DNA from: Saccharina japonica | Lineage: Eukaryota > Sar > Phaeophyceae > Laminariales > Laminariaceae | Reading direction: 5' to 3' | Length of the DNA: 64,000 nt | Assembly (NCBI GenBank): GCA_008828725.1 | Contig: MEHQ01002204.1 | Location: 253,532 to 317,531, forward strand | Part shown: positions 1-12,500 of the stretch, in pieces | Position numbering within the stretch: position 1 is the stretch's first letter | Layout: each line of letters opens with the position of its first letter | The notes under the pieces: generated by a model | Databases searched by the model: none | The model's input: only the letters and a program-made list of their open reading frames with translations | Told to the model about the DNA's origin: nothing | Made by a program: the position numbers and the translations under genes

Positions 1-176
1 AATACAACTTCGGCGAACGCTAACAGCCATCATAGCGTTTTAAATACTCGGGTTATACCTGTTTAAATAGCAAGGTTATGATGTGCTTAGCGTTTGGCAC
101 AGAGGCGAAATATATATATCATAGGGGTGAACATCCCCGGACGAACGACCCCCACCCGAATAATAGAAACCCCAAC

Positions 177-479
177 CATGGGGGCATGCGTTATGTGCAG
201 GTGCACCCTGCAAATGTATTATGCAGGCTGTGTGTGGACAATTTCATCCTTGCCCGTCGACCCAGACCGAGCCAATCCCAGGCACACCCCTAACCCTAAC
301 CCTAATCCGAACCCCAATCCCATGGGGAGCACTAGGTCGGCAGGGGCAGACAAGCGACTCCGCCGCATGTTTTGATCGCATTTTTCCCAAAACAAATATG
401 CGACCCAAACGGCCAGCCTCGCCCATTAAAACCGGAATCCACAGAATGCACCTGCACATAGTATGCGTCAAACATGGGG
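177..479. mobile_element. MITE-like hairpin element, copy 1
   Basis: Inverted repeats lie at 188-205 (gcgttatgtgcaggtgca) and 447-467, with weaker pairing outward to the CATGGGG at each end. The interior resembles the element at 22065-22303 in inverted orientation (shared WGAxGRQ-like and PKxxxxxxRPAS-like translations). It includes a short CCCTAA tract. No open reading frame of its own is credible. Confidence 0.5.
285..306. repeat. Short interstitial CCCTAA tract
   Basis: Three to four units of CCCTAA followed by degenerate variants (ccgaaccccaatccc). TTAGGG is a common telomere unit in eukaryotes, including several stramenopiles. This tract is too short to be a chromosome end. Confidence 0.6.
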
Positions 480-838
480 CACAAACGGTCCACATCTGGA
501 GGACACTCGGCTGGTGGATGAAAAAACTAGCCCCGGCTTTGGCACCAACAAACAGTTAAAATGAAATCATGGCATCCTTAGAACCTTATCATCGGCGAAT
601 TGGGCGCCATGTACTAGTTGGGCTCTATGGCTAGAGAACAATCCTGGTTTTTTACAAACCTTTTTGGAAAACGCCATCAGTCTCTGGCATCAATTTCCTC
701 AACCAGTACAACTGGAATCGGCCTGTGAGGTATCTGTACGAATGTTTCTTGTAAATGTATGCCCCACCCGGTACGTTTTTCCCTGACCAACATTGGCTAC
801 GTTTTCCCTGTTTTCGGTGCTTCTGCGTCTCGTAACAG

Positions 839-910
839 ATTCCTGGAAAATAACGACCTTTCGACCCTTCCCGCCGGGCTGTTCGACGGTCTCCAATCTC
901 TCGATTTCTT
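839..910 (+). CDS. Gene A exon: single LRR (last of the array)
   Basis: This 72-nt exon lies between an acceptor ending aacag and a donor starting gtaagt, with phase 2 at both ends. It encodes FLENNDLSTLPAGLFDGL followed by QSLDFL, one complete 24-residue LRR. It belongs to the LSTLPAGLFDGLQSL subfamily that also forms the 3'-most LRR exons of gene B. Confidence 0.9.
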
Positions 911-3900
911 GTAAGTGCGGCATATTTTGCTGTCGCTTCACGGGCGTGTGTGGTATGTTCCCGTCAACTGTTAACTGAGGGCTTGACCGTCCTAGGTGTT
1001 GCCGGCACGTGTTCTAAGTATTGTGAAAGAGCGCACTCATACCGCCTGCCAGATTAATAATGTAGGGGGTTTTCTTCGACAACAACATAGCGTTCTCGAC
1101 GGCTTTAGCGACAAATGGCCAGTATTTCAGAATATCCTACTGTAGAAAAGGTTCCTAGCGTCTCGGTGTTGTTTTGATCTCCACGTTGTGTTCGTGATAG
1201 GCCCTAGTTCAGGAGAAGAATGCGACATGAATCGATGAAGTATGTGTTCAACGCTGCACTGGAGTGCTGTTGGGCTGAGGGCATCATTTGACGACACTGG
1301 AAAGCATGGCTATAACTCTTACCGGATTTCGGGTTCCTTAACACGAATTCGTCGGAGTTTTCATACTTGTATGTTGCCGTGTTGTTCTTTGTACACTTAG
1401 GCCATGGGACTGTTCAACGGGTGGCACTTTTATTTTCGTTAAATATCAGCTTTTAACTTTCTATGAATATAGAGCTCCTCATGTTAAGAGCATCATGAAA
1501 TAAAAAAATGATGCATCTGTATGATGGAGTTTGTGGTCACAGGACAGGCCTAAACAACTCTGGAGTAGAATACAAGTCAGGAAGAAATAATTTTAAAATG
1601 ATACAAAGCTCACACAAGCATTCGTCCCGCGATCCTCCGAGTCTAGATGGCGGAGCTGGTGATTCATATGTATATTTGGCTAGGGTTGGTTATGCCGTAT
1701 AGGCTATATCTCCTCCTGATCTTCCTTGTGTCTGTCGACACCACCAAATCTCGGGACCACCTCGGCAAACGCTTTAGGCGGTACTGTTTGCACAAGCCTA
1801 GTTATTATACCTGTTCTATCTTCACACAATGTCCGGATGTGCTTCTCCTGTCGCAGGGGCTTGGATGAGCACGATGATCTCCAATGCCTACCGATCACGT
1901 GAGAGCGAGTGGGGTTCTGTGTATAGATTGGTTAGTGAAGTAGGCTTCCTGCAGCCGCGCCACGGCGTCCAGGGGTACATGTCGAATGTCGTCTGTTAAC
2001 CGACGATTTCACTACCACCAAGTTACCACAATTTACTAAGACGCAGCCGTTTTTACTGACCTCTGTATGTTTTTTTTTTCTATCTGTCCCCATTGCGATT
2101 TGCGTAGCTTAAACTTCACCATGTGTTCTAATAATTATAGATGATGAAATGGCACCGGATGAGAAAACAAACGTTAAACATGTTTTGGGAAATCCAGCAG
2201 GCGTTTGCATTTAGTCGGGTATTCACATATGAAAAACAAAACGTTTTTTTATGTATTTGGCTTCATTTAATTAGGGCCCCAATCACTAAACTTAAATGAG
2301 CCTGCTACATAAACAACTTCAACGTACACATGACAACGTGTAAGTTGGGCAAACACAGTATAGCTAAGACAACCAGATACGCACTCGGGAGTACGAAACA
2401 AGGTGCAAATCAAGGGGAAAAAAAATACAAACACCTCACCGGAAGTTCCAATGTTTTGCAGGCTCCAACACCTGCCAACAAGAACCGGTTAAACCATATG
2501 CTTTGAACAACTCCTGCGATCGGTTTTTCGTTTTGTTTTTCAAATTCGCTTTTCGGTTCCCGCCTCTAGTTCAACATTGTTTTTTTAAGAGTAGGCTTTC
2601 GCACCCAGCCCGGAAGTTCACAATGTCTCGTGGAGGCATGTTTGGTTCGTCCCAACTTCAAAGGCGAAGACGTCAACCGTGATATATACATATGTACATT
2701 GTTTCGGTGATGTCCCTGCCTTCTTGCTTCTTGTCGAATTCATAATCTGCTCGCCCCTGTGCCGGTTAAATAATCAAACATGGCGGCGCTCCTATGTGCA
2801 CCTGCGTTGCGCGCCTGCAGGGTGTCCGACGCGGTTGATCTGCCCGATACGTTCAGCAACACCACCTTATGCCGTAAGGGATAATCACAATCGGATGTAC
2901 TTATACGCAAACGAATGATCCCCGGACAAATGTATGCCACCGTGCACGAAATCATCTTCAACCGAAGTGGGGAGCGAGCTCCGATTCAATAGTGTCCGCA
3001 CCTCCTAATCGCTACGGTTCAAGAGGCAGAAACCTGTCTTTAAAACGATACGTACTGCCGCTGATAGTTTGCGCGAAACAGCATGTTTTGGTCTTTTTTG
3101 TCGAACTTGTCACAAGCCTTTGCTCACCATAGTGCAGGGTCGGGTTATTTTGTTACCTTTCGAGGGCCGGAACGCGTCACGGGCTGTGGCCGCTACTCGA
3201 TCAAGCTTCGTGTGAAGGAAGCATTCCAATTAGTTCTTCGAGTTGATGTCGTACGCATGGTGCGAGACGGGTAGAGCACCTTTGATTGGCGGGGCTCCTT
3301 GGCCCAAACGTGTCGAAGTGCCAAATTGTTTTTTTGGTAAATTATCTATTTGTGCACCTTAAGGCCATGTAATTGTTCACTGGGTTGCAAAACACATCAT
3401 TGAAACATATTGTGTTTGATGACTTACAGAGCTCCTGAAGAGGCCATCCTCAGAAAGACAATGGTTGACGTCGGCCACACCAATGTTTCGTTGCACTGTT
3501 GTTGTGACGGTCAGGAGTCTGATATTTGTGGCCAGCTGTTTTGCATTAGTTTCGACGGACATAGACTTAGTCTGTACCTTGTATACTCGTAGTACCGGAT
3601 GGAGCGAGTATTAGGTGCGTATGTTTGTGGGACTATCGTAAGGAGTAGGTTTCGACTTGGCTTGATTCGTGGAAACCGTTTCCGTTGCACAGAAGCAGAC
3701 GCAGCTGATTGCATTTTTGCACGCACGGTTTAGTTTATATCTCGAGGCAATACAGGTCACGAAATGTCAAGTCTGGTGTTAGTCGTATCATTTCCAGCAA
3801 CCAGAAGGCGCTTGATACTCTATTTGTCTAGCACCTTTCAGGTTAACACCATGACTCATCCCGCTGACGCTCGACGGCGCACACGCACGGGCGATATCAT

Positions 3901-6900
3901 GCTCCTGGTAAGGTCGAAAAGGAGTTATGGTTTTGCCCAGCCCTCCACTCCGCGAGTGAATAGCGAAATATACTAATAAACCAAACGTCCATCCCATTTG
4001 TTATACTCGCCCTTCTCTTTGCCCTTTCACTCCTAGTCATAGGTCAGATCTAATCTGTCAATGCAGACGATCGTCCCTCCTCCCCACTGCGTTTGGTTCG
4101 CTTGCGTTGTCTCTTTATCGCGAGAAGACTTCAGCTCTTTATTTCTTCGTCGACTCCCAGCGAAATATACATATATATATTTCCCGTCCCATTGTATTGT
4201 TTTGCACCTTTGTTGCGCAGAGTGCCCGGAGTCCCCCCTGTGCGACGAAGATGGCACCCCCTGCGAGTGTCAACGTGGACTAAATGGCTACAGCTGCGGT
4301 GTGTACCACAGCAACGTAAACCCCCGTGATTTTTTATAATATCGCTACTGGCGCTTTTTACGCCTGAGAAAAACCTGTCCTGAAAATATATTGCCAAGAC
4401 ATCAGGGGAAGGGTACGGACGTCGAGCCGGAAGACTAGCCTTGGTCGCTATCAATATTTAGGCCTTTGCGCCAGCTCTCTAAAGGGCCAGCGACCCGGGC
4501 TTCATGTCCAGTATACCTCACGGTATTATAACGGGTCCAACGACGTTCTCGCTCGGCGCCCAGTAGTGAAAATATGTTGTCAGGGGTATATATTTCGAGA
4601 ATCAACCCAACTTCCTGCGCTTTGCTTGTGCTAGACAAGCGGGAATCAGGGCAAAGGGCGATGGATTTGTCTCGCGTTTTGACAAGAAGAGGATCCGTAC
4701 TGTGTGAGATATACCAACATGTCCTACACGAGTACCAGCGGAGCGCGCATAATTGTTATGTTTTCAGCCGGTCGGAATAGGGAAGACCCACACCTTAACA
4801 CCCGCTCACTGTGTCCTGTCGGCATGTGTTCCGTTCTGTTCTCTTGGGCGCAATTCCGCAGTGGGATCTTCCGCTGAGATCATCAGGGCGTTTTCGTGCC
4901 CGGCTTCCGGTGAGCGTTAGATAGATGTCGTGTAGTATATCACGTTTCTGGACCTTTGGGACATGCGGCATCGACGAGATGTGTCGCCAAAGGCATACCA
5001 GTGCTGCTGATTGTGATCACGGGGTTGTAAAGAGAGTATCGTTTTGAAGTTTCATATCGAAATGAACGAACGTCACAGGAGACGACTCACGTTACATTGG
5101 GAACACCTGATTTGGCAGCTAGCGAAGGGCGCGGAGATACGTATGTTACACACGCCAACTTTTTACTTGTTGTTGGGGTACCACATTTAACGCGTGTGGA
5201 GTTCTCCATAAGAGCCATGATGGCCGTGTGAACGCTTTTTCGATCGACGTCAAAATATCTCGGAGCTCATAAAAAGGGCTACGACAACTCGGAACCTAGA
5301 GCCCCTGAAGTTTTAAGCCACTTCGAAAAGCGGATACACGTTCGTTATCGTTTGCGGTAGCGTGCTCAAATCATAACTTCGCACTCTGTCGTATGACGCG
5401 CAAAACACGATATGAGGAGGTGAAGGCGCCACAAAGCATCTACGGAACGTAGACCTTTCTCAATACTGGCAGTTAACATGCCAGGCGTATACACGTACCG
5501 CACAGGGACGCGTGCTACGGTAGAGGTAGCACTTTTTGGCTGAATCGTTTTCTGAACGATCGGGCTCCTTAACCCAAATTCGTCGGACTTTCATTTCTGT
5601 GACGAATAATGTTTCAGAGTATACTTCGGCCATGAGGTTTCGCATCCGGCGGCACTTTTATTTTCCTCCAAAACCATTTTTTCGGTGAGGTATGACTCTC
5701 CTCAAGTTAGGAGCTCCGAACAAACATGGTGCCCCTCTATCGTAACATGCGTCCAGGGTCCGCAGTCACTCGGTTCGCTTCAAACACCGTATCGATGGAC
5801 CGTGCACGCACGAGAGGTGTATATTTTTACTGTAAACATAACATGCTTTACATATATGAACGGGTACATATAAATCACGAAACATGGTACCTGTTTACGT
5901 GGTAACACGCAGGTCCTGTAGTAGTATCGGGTTAGTTTGATGGTTTATGGGTAGGTGCGCACAATATTGCCATGTGACCCCTGATCGACCACGGTAAAGC
6001 TGTAACCATCGAGGTATCGCACCATGTTTTTCGAAATGAAGAAGCACACGATTGACCTTCGGTGGCGGGCACGGGGGAACTGTGTGTACACCTAGATATA
6101 ACAGCCGATTTTCCTAATTGAGAATTACCTTTCTGATGAGAATGAAAATCGAAAATATTGTTTTTTGAATTGTAAGAGATGCACTTCCCTTACAGTATTT
6201 GTTTTCGCTGTAAACTATTGTCAGTTGTGACACCCGTCGACGACAAAAAAAAAAACGAAATCGGCATCGGCAGTCTCAAGATATCGAGGATCCCAGAACA
6301 TCTGTATTTATGGGCGAGGGACCTCGCTCATAAATTCAAATTCCCTTAAATCCTTGATTTTTCGAGCCTGTCGAGGCCGATTTCAGTTTGTTTTTCGTGG
6401 ATCGATACCTACCATCGAGGAACATATTTTCTAGGTCAAATTTTGATCGTGAGCGAAATACAACTCTTAAACAATGACAAAGTACTAAACTCGATTTTCA
6501 TTCTCATCGGAAAGGCAATTCTCAATTAGGAAAATCGGCTGTTATATGCTCGTATTAGCGGAGTGAACAACGCAGCCAATGCCCACAAGAGCACGAGCTG
6601 CATATAAGTAAATGTATCACATGTTTGATCCGTGCTTGAGAGTCGCAAGTAGGCTTTCGGACCAAGTATAAACGCATGTTTCGTCGAAGGACAAACGTAA
6701 CTTACTCCTGTCCGGGCGAGCAAGTTTTGTCCGAACCCCGACATACTCTCCAAGAGCGGCGATTTAAACCTCCTCTTGACACGGGTCAGCAGTGGTCGTA
6801 AACTTGGTGTTCACCTATTGTGTCTGTGGCTACTTGAGCCATTAAACATGCACTTCGTATACACCTAAATCTCTATACGAACTCCAATGTAACTCAACTC

Positions 6901-9586
6901 CATTGGACGACCTTGAGTGTAGAGTTTCCCCTATGGTATATCTATACCCAGAAGATATCGGGCTGTTGACGATACCGTGTATATCTCTGGCATATGTCAC
7001 TCGTAGAGTATATGATATTAAAGTGCATGTGCTTGAAGAGGACCATCCAAACATGTTCTTGAGTTCAAGAAATAACCTGGGTAGGTTTTTGCGGTGCATC
7101 CCTAGCCTATCCTCTGCACGTTAGGTACATGTTCACGGCCACCATTTGCGCCTTTCCACGTAGTAATGCGTCCGTTGAGGGTGCTCCATTTGCAATGGCT
7201 CCGATAACAATATCTGTGAAGCACTATTGTTTGAACGATTTCCGCAGTCTCTATGTATGGGTGGTGTAGATGACTATCTACGGGTGGATAACACTACAGG
7301 CAATCCGTTTTTCACGACGGTGAAAGTAGATATCTATATGTACCTGCGAAGGACGTCCGAACTGGAACAAATACGGTTTCTACGGAAGGACGTATGGATC
7401 TAACTATAACAATACCTAGATATACGTACATATTTCAAACAGGGCTGAACCGTAAATTCCGAAGTATTTTGTCTTGGATTCGCGTGCATGCATCTTAAGT
7501 GCTTGTATCATAGTATCTTGATATTCTCGGAGCCTTCGTGCCCACATCCAAACACCACATGAAGGAGAAAAATCTCACACCTAGAGTGAGAAATGGCACG
7601 TGTGATTCAGTACAACGAAAATAAATATCTCCACAAACTCAAACCAACCCACCCGTCGCGCCCCCTACCCCATGTCAGACCTCGTGGACGCTAGGGACAG
7701 GACCTCGGTCGACGTGGATGCGACTGGTTACGACGCACGCGTGTCCGGAAGTGGGTGCGGCTCTGATGGCTGCGTTCCTTACAACACCCGGGACGACGAC
7801 CTCTCGGCGAACTCCCGGTGGTCGTGCAAAGGGGGCATCCTCGACAGCTCTGACGATAACAAGGGCTGCTGCATCACGTACTCCTTCGGGAATCCCCAGG
7901 ACATTGTTAGGATGCAAGTCGCCTTTCACAAGGGAAACGAGAGGACGCGGACGCTGGACGTGTTCGACAACGGTAGCCACCACAGCACCATCACGTCCAG
8001 CGGCTCAACGCTTGGGTACCAGAGCTTCGACCTATCCACCGACGAAACGGAGGACATCAAGCTGTGCCTCGACGACTCTGAGAATAAGACTGACGTGTGG
8101 GTGAGCATCACCGAGGTACGTCGCAGGGGCTTGACATCATTAGCATGTTGGTGTTTATTTCTGACGTAGACAGCTGGACACGCATACACGCAAGACGATT
8201 CGCACTCAAGCCGTGACTGGAATCTCCGCGCAAGGGTTTATGGTTTTAAGTGAGTACCGCATGTTGGCTATCATATGGATAAGATCATTACATGACATTC
8301 ATGACCTTGTTCCATAGGGACGCTTCGATTGAACGTAGGCCTTCACAAGCACGCATAGCATGTGTCACATGTCATTTCCACGGCACGGCAGCCATCACCA
8401 TAGTTTCCCTCGAACAATATAGGTGGCTTACAACCACGTTTGAATTCGGGTGAGCTGGAAAACTTGTGCTGCGGTTTAGTACATGCGATTCCGTGTCGCG
8501 AAGCTGTTTAGTTATGCTACGATATATAATTGCACCTGATAATTTAGTTGACCACTTACGTTTGGTGAGTTCCACACCCCACCCGAACATTGATGTCGAC
8601 CCAACTGAAAACGGACCCACGTGAACAAGGTCGTGGCTCAACTGTTGATCGAAAAATAGCGAAAACCACAACGTAGATTCTAGCGGTGATGAATGCCTTA
8701 TGGGGTAGGAGTCTCGTCGGTCACACACATATTTAGAATTTTCCTCAGAAGGCGGAAACAGGTGCCATCCCAACCGCAGCATGCGTCAAGGCAATAGCCA
8801 GGTGCATCGCAAATCGAGGCGGTACACTACTGTGTGGCTACAGGTCGTGCTTGTTGAGTCGTCTGGGCGTACCAGGCACGGTCGCCTAAACAAGCATCCA
8901 TATCATCTGTGACACGTAGCTCACCCTAACACTTAAAACGTGCCGTATCACGTGGGATCCAAACAGCATAGCAGGGGTGAAGGTTGATATGGGAGTACTT
9001 GGCATCGACTCGGACGACCCTGTTCGTGTAATGTACCAGTCAGGGCTTTGGCGAGGGCGAAAGTTGTTGGCTGCCCATAAATATTATGCATTAACCTGTC
9101 GACAGCATGGGTTTCGAAACCTTAGTCGATTACATCGGCGGTCACCGCGAATAATATATATACACGTGTCCGTCTACGCAACAATATACATATCCTATAG
9201 ACAAGCATATTAAGGCACTGCCATTGTCGAGATACGCGCTGTTTTTGGTCGACGGTGCGGTGTGCGCGTATGATACTTTGGCGATATCTTCCATGAAATA
9301 CCTGTTGTTGAATGGAAAAGCTTCCAGAATGTAAATGTCGACACGTTTGCGTCGTAAAATTGTTGAACTACCCCAAACTTCCGTGAAATCACATGCCCCG
9401 AGTGCCGCCTATTGGCATTGGGTGCCAGACCTGCTGCATCCACTACGGGCTGCGTGTTCCCTGTTAATCGTGCGAGGTAGCGGCTCAACCGTGCTTGGGC
9501 GCGGGTGATCTATTAACACGTTGCTTTCCTCCGTACGTTCCTGCAATCCTCGCCACACAATACAGGTTCAGTTCTTGGTTCTATAA
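839..9586 (+). CDS. Gene A (5'-partial): LRR - LRR cap - EGF-like - discoidin-like protein
   Basis: This is a spliced gene whose 5' part lies outside the window. The exons are 839-910, 1857-1898, 2821-2873, 4221-4298, 7679-8115 and 9566-9586, ending in TAA. Phases agree at every junction (2, 2, 1, 1, 0), and each intron has GT..AG ends. The visible product is about 230 residues: one LRR, a two-exon LRR cap, an EGF-like module, a discoidin/F5_8-like domain and a short tail ending FLVL. No transmembrane segment follows the last domain, so the protein is probably secreted or attached to the cell wall (inference). Gene B on the opposite strand has the same tail exons at identical lengths, which strongly supports this model. 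The two genes converge. Only one LRR exon is seen in the first 1.8 kb; more are expected upstream. The ligand is unknown. Confidence 0.82.
1318..1440 (+). repeat. Interspersed intronic repeat, copy in gene A intron 1
   Basis: Shares the block order TTCCTTAACnC - TCGTCGGA - TTGTnnAC - AGGCCATG - TGGCACTTTTATTTTC with copies near 3285-3375, 5568-5665, 39988-40062 and 52683-52800 on the plus strand and 48800-48925 on the minus strand. It has no coding capacity. It may be a SINE or MITE fragment. Confidence 0.5.
1857..1898 (+). CDS. Gene A exon: LRR C-terminal cap, part 1
   Basis: This 42-nt exon lies between acceptor gtcgcag and donor gtgaga, phase 2 in and out. It encodes GLDEHDDLQCLPIT, in which the LRR pattern breaks off into a Cys-containing cap. 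The gene B exon at 32705-32746 has the same length and reads DLENNDDLQCLPIT. Confidence 0.85.
2821..2873 (+). CDS. Gene A exon: LRR C-terminal cap, part 2
   Basis: This 53-nt exon lies between acceptor gcctgcag and donor gtaagg, entering in phase 2 and leaving in phase 1. It encodes VSDAVDLPDTFSNTTLC. The gene B counterpart at 32237-32289 is the same length and reads VLERVDLPETFSDTTIC. Its Cys probably pairs with the Cys of the LQC motif in the preceding exon, as in other LRR caps (inference). Confidence 0.82.
4221..4298 (+). CDS. Gene A exon: EGF-like module
   Basis: This 78-nt exon lies between acceptor ttgcgcag and donor gtgtgt, phase 1 at both ends, the class usual for shuffled EGF exons. 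It contains the EGF signature CxCxxGxxGxxC (CECQRGLNGYSC) preceded by CPESPLCDEDGTPC. The cysteine spacing is C-x5-C-x6-C-x-C-x8-C, with a sixth Cys at the end of the previous exon. The gene B copy at 31072-31149 is the same length. Confidence 0.88.
5568..5665 (+). repeat. Interspersed intronic repeat, copy in gene A EGF-discoidin intron
   Basis: Contains CTCCTTAACCCAAATTCGTC, then CGGCCATGAGG and GGCGGCACTTTTATTTTCC, matching the copy at 1318-1440 block by block. Confidence 0.5.
6099..6544. mobile_element. MITE with about 55-bp terminal inverted repeats (TA target, mariner-like)
   Basis: The left end TAACAGCCGATTTTCCTAAT and the right end are inverted copies over about 55 bp with only two mismatches. 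The element is flanked by TA on both sides (6097-6098 and 6545-6546). It has no coding capacity. A second, smaller imperfect hairpin lies inside (about 6308-6345). Size, long TIRs and TA flank suggest a Tc1/mariner-derived MITE; because the end sequence is itself TA-rich, the exact ends could shift by 2 bp. Confidence 0.75.
7679..8115 (+). CDS. Gene A exon: discoidin/F5_8-like (galactose-binding-like) domain
   Basis: This 437-nt exon has an acceptor at gtcag and a donor gtacgt, enters in phase 1 and leaves in phase 0. It encodes about 145 residues without a stop. Recognisable stretches are NSRWSCKG, a Cys pair in GCCITYSF, IVRMQVAFHKGNERTRTLDV, and a C-terminal VSITEV pattern completed by the next exon. 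The order SRW - ITYxF - LxIAFxKG - ITEV is typical of galactose-binding-like sandwiches of the discoidin or carbohydrate-binding type (family assignment is inference). The gene B exon has the same length, no indels and mostly conservative differences, indicating selection on the protein. It probably binds a wall polysaccharide or glycoprotein. Confidence 0.85.
9566..9586 (+). CDS. Gene A terminal coding exon
   Basis: After the acceptor aatacag, phase 0 reading gives VQFLVL followed by TAA. Joined to the previous exon this completes the strand SITE-VQFLVL, the usual last beta strand of discoidin-like domains. Gene B has the same arrangement at 26153-26173 (VEFLVL then TAA after acceptor tgtacag). 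The rest of this exon is 3' UTR of unknown length. Confidence 0.72.
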   Translation, partial: VQFLVL

Positions 9587-12500
9587 TGCCTTAGCCAGAA
9601 TCGTTTCTTTCAAGAGCTGGACACCGCCACGTTGGGAGGCCACCATATGTCGTCTGTTCTAGCGTCGTGGATTATGCTCTTGTGTCTAGCGTTGAGTGAT
9701 GACATCGCCACGAACCATTTCGGCCTAGCTCTAACTGGTTCTAATCTTGCGAATCTCACCGCCCAGTAAATACCTCGAGGCGATGCTTACAACAGGTTCC
9801 AGGAAACGCATCAATGTGTCGTACAGTAAGGGATGCGTATTCGTTCGTGTTTCCCCGCGTATGTTGCTTACGGAATGTCATGTTTTCTTTTTGTTCTTCT
9901 CCGTTTCTGCTTTTCTGGTTTTCTTCCCCTTTGGCTCATTTTCGATTTTTGATTCATACGCGGTGCCCTTCGCTTTTGGTTGCAAAGCGTACTATGCACG
10001 TACCTGGTGCTCTGATACACTGGCGTAGTAAGCTTCGTCTCAATTATTTTGGTGGAATGTTATCTTTGGTATTATTGTATTTGTTTCTGAGGTTGTACTC
10101 TTCCACTCCAGAGCTACTAGAACGGAACCTGTGACCACGTATTAGCGATAAGGCAAGGGGTTAAATCACAACAGGAGCTTTTGTTCTGAGTAGCTGCTCT
10201 GTCTAAGTGGCTGTCATTGGGGATTCGTCGTACGACCCGCTCTTCGTTTGATTGGCGAGGGGATTAAACTGAACGTTCATCGCAGCTTCCAGACGGATTA
10301 ATATGTACCATAAAATATGTGTGTTGACCGCAAGTCCCTCACTCAATTCCCACGTAGTTTGCGCACGTTGCTGAAACGCGTACGCGCGGCTACTCGACAA
10401 CTACTAGCTGAGGGTTCCTGATCCGCGCACCTGGTACGTAGGCATGAATCCGTTGCCCCACCCTACATGTTCGAGATCCAGGAAAGGAGGGTATACTGAA
10501 ATCGAGTAGCAACAATCTATAGAACAGTCGCTTTTTCGTATCCTAGGTTCGTCCCGAAATCCCATCACCCCACCGGGTGTTTTTTCTCTTCGACATTTTG
10601 AAGTCGATGTGGCGTCATCCATATGTTATTTTCGTCGTGCTCCCGTGGGCGAAGTAGCATTGGAGCTTTTACTGGTGTAAGTGAATCGGTTCAGTGCCGA
10701 ATGGTTCTGGAATACCCCAGACTAAAGCGATTTCGATTGGACCCGGATGAATGTTCACACACCGCATGTGGAATGTTAAGATAGCGCGTCGAATTCAGAG
10801 GGCATGGCCGTGTTCCCGGCGGTGAAGGGTGGGGGTCTATGTCCACCCAGGTGTGCGGTTGTGGTTGAAGGTGCAGCTGCTGGAAGCCGGGGTACTGGAG
10901 ATGATTGTGTAGAGGTGCGTCATATGGAGTCCGAAATCGGCTGATTGCCGTCGGCTGCTGTCGGTGACGAAAGCGCGAAGCCTCTACTCTAGATCCTACG
11001 CCCACGCGCTTGTCAAGACATACTATGAGAGCTTGAGGCGACGGTGCGCAGGCGAAGGTATTTGGATTCCCAGGTTCCTGGCACGATTGGTAGAGTAGCG
11101 CCTGGCGAGGAGGGGGATGTCATGACAGATGGTGGGAAGCAAGGGCTACTCCTCTGGACACAAGAACGGTTGGGTGGGGCTCCTCGAAGAGGATCTCAAC
11201 GAGTTGGCCATTAAGTCGGCAGGGTACTGCGAGGCAGCCCTTACGACTAGCAGGGGGTTTAGATGGGGCTTGGGCAGGGCCGGGACCTACGTGCAGAACT
11301 GACATCGTGCGGAGAGGGGAGATGCGGCTAAGGTGCATGCCACGGCGGCGGTTGCAACATCGACGCGATCCTCTGACTTCAATCCGCCAAGTAAGGAGCG
11401 GGTGCGGGGGCAGAGGCTGGGGGTGAGTCGCGGAGGGTAGGTAGAGTCGGATGTGCTGCCCAAACGACTGACGAGTGGCAATAGTCATCATCGTCATGAT
11501 GCGTGCCTTTCGAGTACCGAAGCAGATAACACGACGCCGCCTGGAGTCTCTCACCTTCTGTATGTCCCCATTGCCTGCTTTTAGCTTTCCCCTTTTTTCA
11601 CCTTTTATTTTATTTTGCTTTCTCGCTCTTTGAAATTTTTCTATCTTGTGGTTCGTGTTAAGTTACTTCGATATTTTTCATGCCTGCTTGTCTTGACCAA
11701 GCGTGCGTATTGATAACTACAGTAGCTCTCCCTGGTGAAGGACTCTGATTTGGCTTGGGTTTTCGCCACCCCCCCCCCGTGTACTCGTCTGCTAGCCTGC
11801 GAGTATACAAGCCTGTGCATTGTCTTCTGCTTGTTTCCGTTCGTGCTTTGTCTTATGTATTGTCGTGCCTCCCTGTCTTTCTCCACATGTTTTCGCCTTC
11901 TCCCTCTTTTCCCCTTTGTCTGCTATTCTCCTTGATTTGCTTTCCTTTTTCCCCTGGATCGATTGCAATTATATATTTGTTTACTATTTCTTGCTTGAGG
12001 TGTATACTGTATTCGACGTGCTCCATCTATATGATTTGTATCGTACTTGTATTTTGAAAACAGCGAGTTCAGGGGGATCCTACGACTCCAGAGTCATGAG
12101 ATGGACAGGACGTTGATGGTCGCTCATATGGAGTACGTGAGGAAAAGGTCCGCAACCGTCGTACGCGTCGGGGGTGAAGCGTTCTCGCGAAGCGGCGTTC
12201 ATAGAGACGAACGTCCTGTTAGAATGTAAGATAGACGAACTGTCTATTGTTCTGATCTGGACAGATCTACGATAATATGCGGTAATATTATCAGTCGGGG
12301 AAACAATAAGAGTACGAGTACTCATAGTATATCGTATCATAGGGTACTGGTACATGGAGTATTGAAGGTACTGACACATGATCATATCACGGCGGTCATG
12401 TAGTCATGTCATGTAGAATAAGTTGTGGCCAACTTACAAGGGTTTGTGAGCCCTACAGAGCTCACTCTCCCACTCTCTAGAGCAAAGCCAAATAAGCGCC

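Larger units (their letters stand above)
4299..7678 (+). other. Gene A intron between EGF-like and discoidin-like exons
   Basis: This 3.4-kb intron carries a copy of the interspersed repeat near 5568-5665 and a 446-bp MITE at 6099-6544. The stretch at about 7000-7135 aligns with the matching intron of gene B (about 28930-29060 on the minus strand), showing that the introns are paralogous too. No further exon was recognised. Confidence 0.6.

Noticed and set aside
285-306. CCCTAA tract as evidence of a chromosome end
   Set aside because: Only three to four units, followed by ordinary sequence on both sides.
6903-7124. Open frame in gene A similar to a frame at 28882-29076 near gene B
   Set aside because: Similarity is at DNA level within paralogous introns. 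The frames have no splice signals in phase with the EGF or discoidin exons.
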